Source of the DNA: a virus
IMG/VR virus record: IMGVR_UViG_3300034168_000528
Location: 1-30,006 of that record
DNA: 30,006 nt
Direction: 5' to 3' (one strand)
Below the pieces are notes generated by a model. It saw only the letters and a list, made by a program, of their open reading frames with translations, had not been told where the DNA came from and searched no databases. Below are positions 29,938-30,006 of this stretch, piece after piece. Position 1 is the first letter of the stretch. Every line of letters starts with the position of its first letter. The position numbers and the translations under genes were made by a program.

Positions 29938-30006
29938 GGAAAACCCACGGAAAGGGCGTCAAAGGAATCTTTTACCACCCCCCCCGCTTATCGCGTGGCT
30001 TGCCAC
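29934..30006 (+). CDS. Probable terminase small subunit, 5' part (continues at position 1)
   Basis: An ATG overlaps the stop of the preceding gene (ATGA), as at many junctions in this genome, and the frame stays open to the last base. Continuing at base 1 puts it in the frame of the interrupted gene ending at 395 and yields 155 residues. The N-terminus is basic (MRKTHGKGVKGIFYHPPRLS), as expected for a DNA-contacting segment. A run of eight C at 29978-29985 is a place where a sequencing length error would break the frame. The reading depends on the circular join being real. Confidence 0.6.
   Translation, partial: MRKTHGKGVKGIFYHPPRLSRGLP

Noticed and set aside
1-30006. tRNA genes or rRNA
   Set aside because: No cloverleaf-like segment with the conserved T-arm was recognised by eye in the few non-coding gaps.
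29996-30006. GTGGC-TT-GCCAC hairpin at the window end as cos site
   Set aside because: It lies inside the joined small-terminase frame and has a 2-base loop, so it may be a coding coincidence.

Overview
The window reads as one compact tailed dsDNA phage genome, probably complete. It is GC-rich, densely packed, and most neighbouring genes overlap at ATGA or TGATG junctions. If the last base is joined to the first, an ATG at 29934, overlapping the stop of the preceding gene, opens a frame that runs across the junction into the frame open at position 1. This gives a 155-residue small-terminase-like protein directly before the large terminase. I infer that the 30,006 bases are a circularly closed assembly, either circularly permuted or joined at cos. 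The host cannot be named. A lipoprotein with a spanin-like layout suggests a Gram-negative host. Most genes lack a recognisable Shine-Dalgarno sequence, which fits a lineage with weak SD use such as Verrucomicrobiota or Bacteroidota, but that is only an inference.

Region 1 (about 1-15757, + strand) is the structural and lysis half in lambda-like order: small and large terminase (GpA type), gpW-like joiner, lambda-B-type portal, S49 prohead protease, scaffold-like coiled coil, major capsid protein, a strong terminator, then head-tail connector proteins, tail terminator, tail tube, assembly chaperone, a very short tape measure, several unrecognised tail-tip proteins, an Ig-like protein and a repeat-containing tail fibre whose receptor-binding end has lower GC. 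Next come a 67-residue unknown protein, a tiny membrane protein, a lipoprotein with membrane segments, a holin and another two-helix membrane protein.

Region 2 (15758-20792, + strand) carries DNA ligase, a small membrane protein, a RecE-like exonuclease with a RecT annealase, a terminator, a mini-zincin, a dNMP kinase-like protein, a metallophosphoesterase and a winged-helix-like protein. Region 3 (20869-24645, - strand) is a 14-gene operon of mostly tiny unknown proteins ending in a lysozyme-like endolysin. Region 4 (24755-29144, + strand) carries an SF2 helicase, a VRR-NUC nuclease and a large primase-helicase. A 328-bp non-coding region follows, with clustered TGCAAAC repeats and a TA-rich tract (candidate origin or packaging site), then an HTH-like gene leading into small terminase.

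The most unusual signals lie in regulation. A fixed-length element, ACCTT(A/G)CC-N5-CGCA(A/C), sits just before start codons in both the structural and the replication modules. The related CCCGCAC box abuts start codons of at least eight genes on both strands. No DNA polymerase, integrase, CRISPR array or tRNA gene was recognised.
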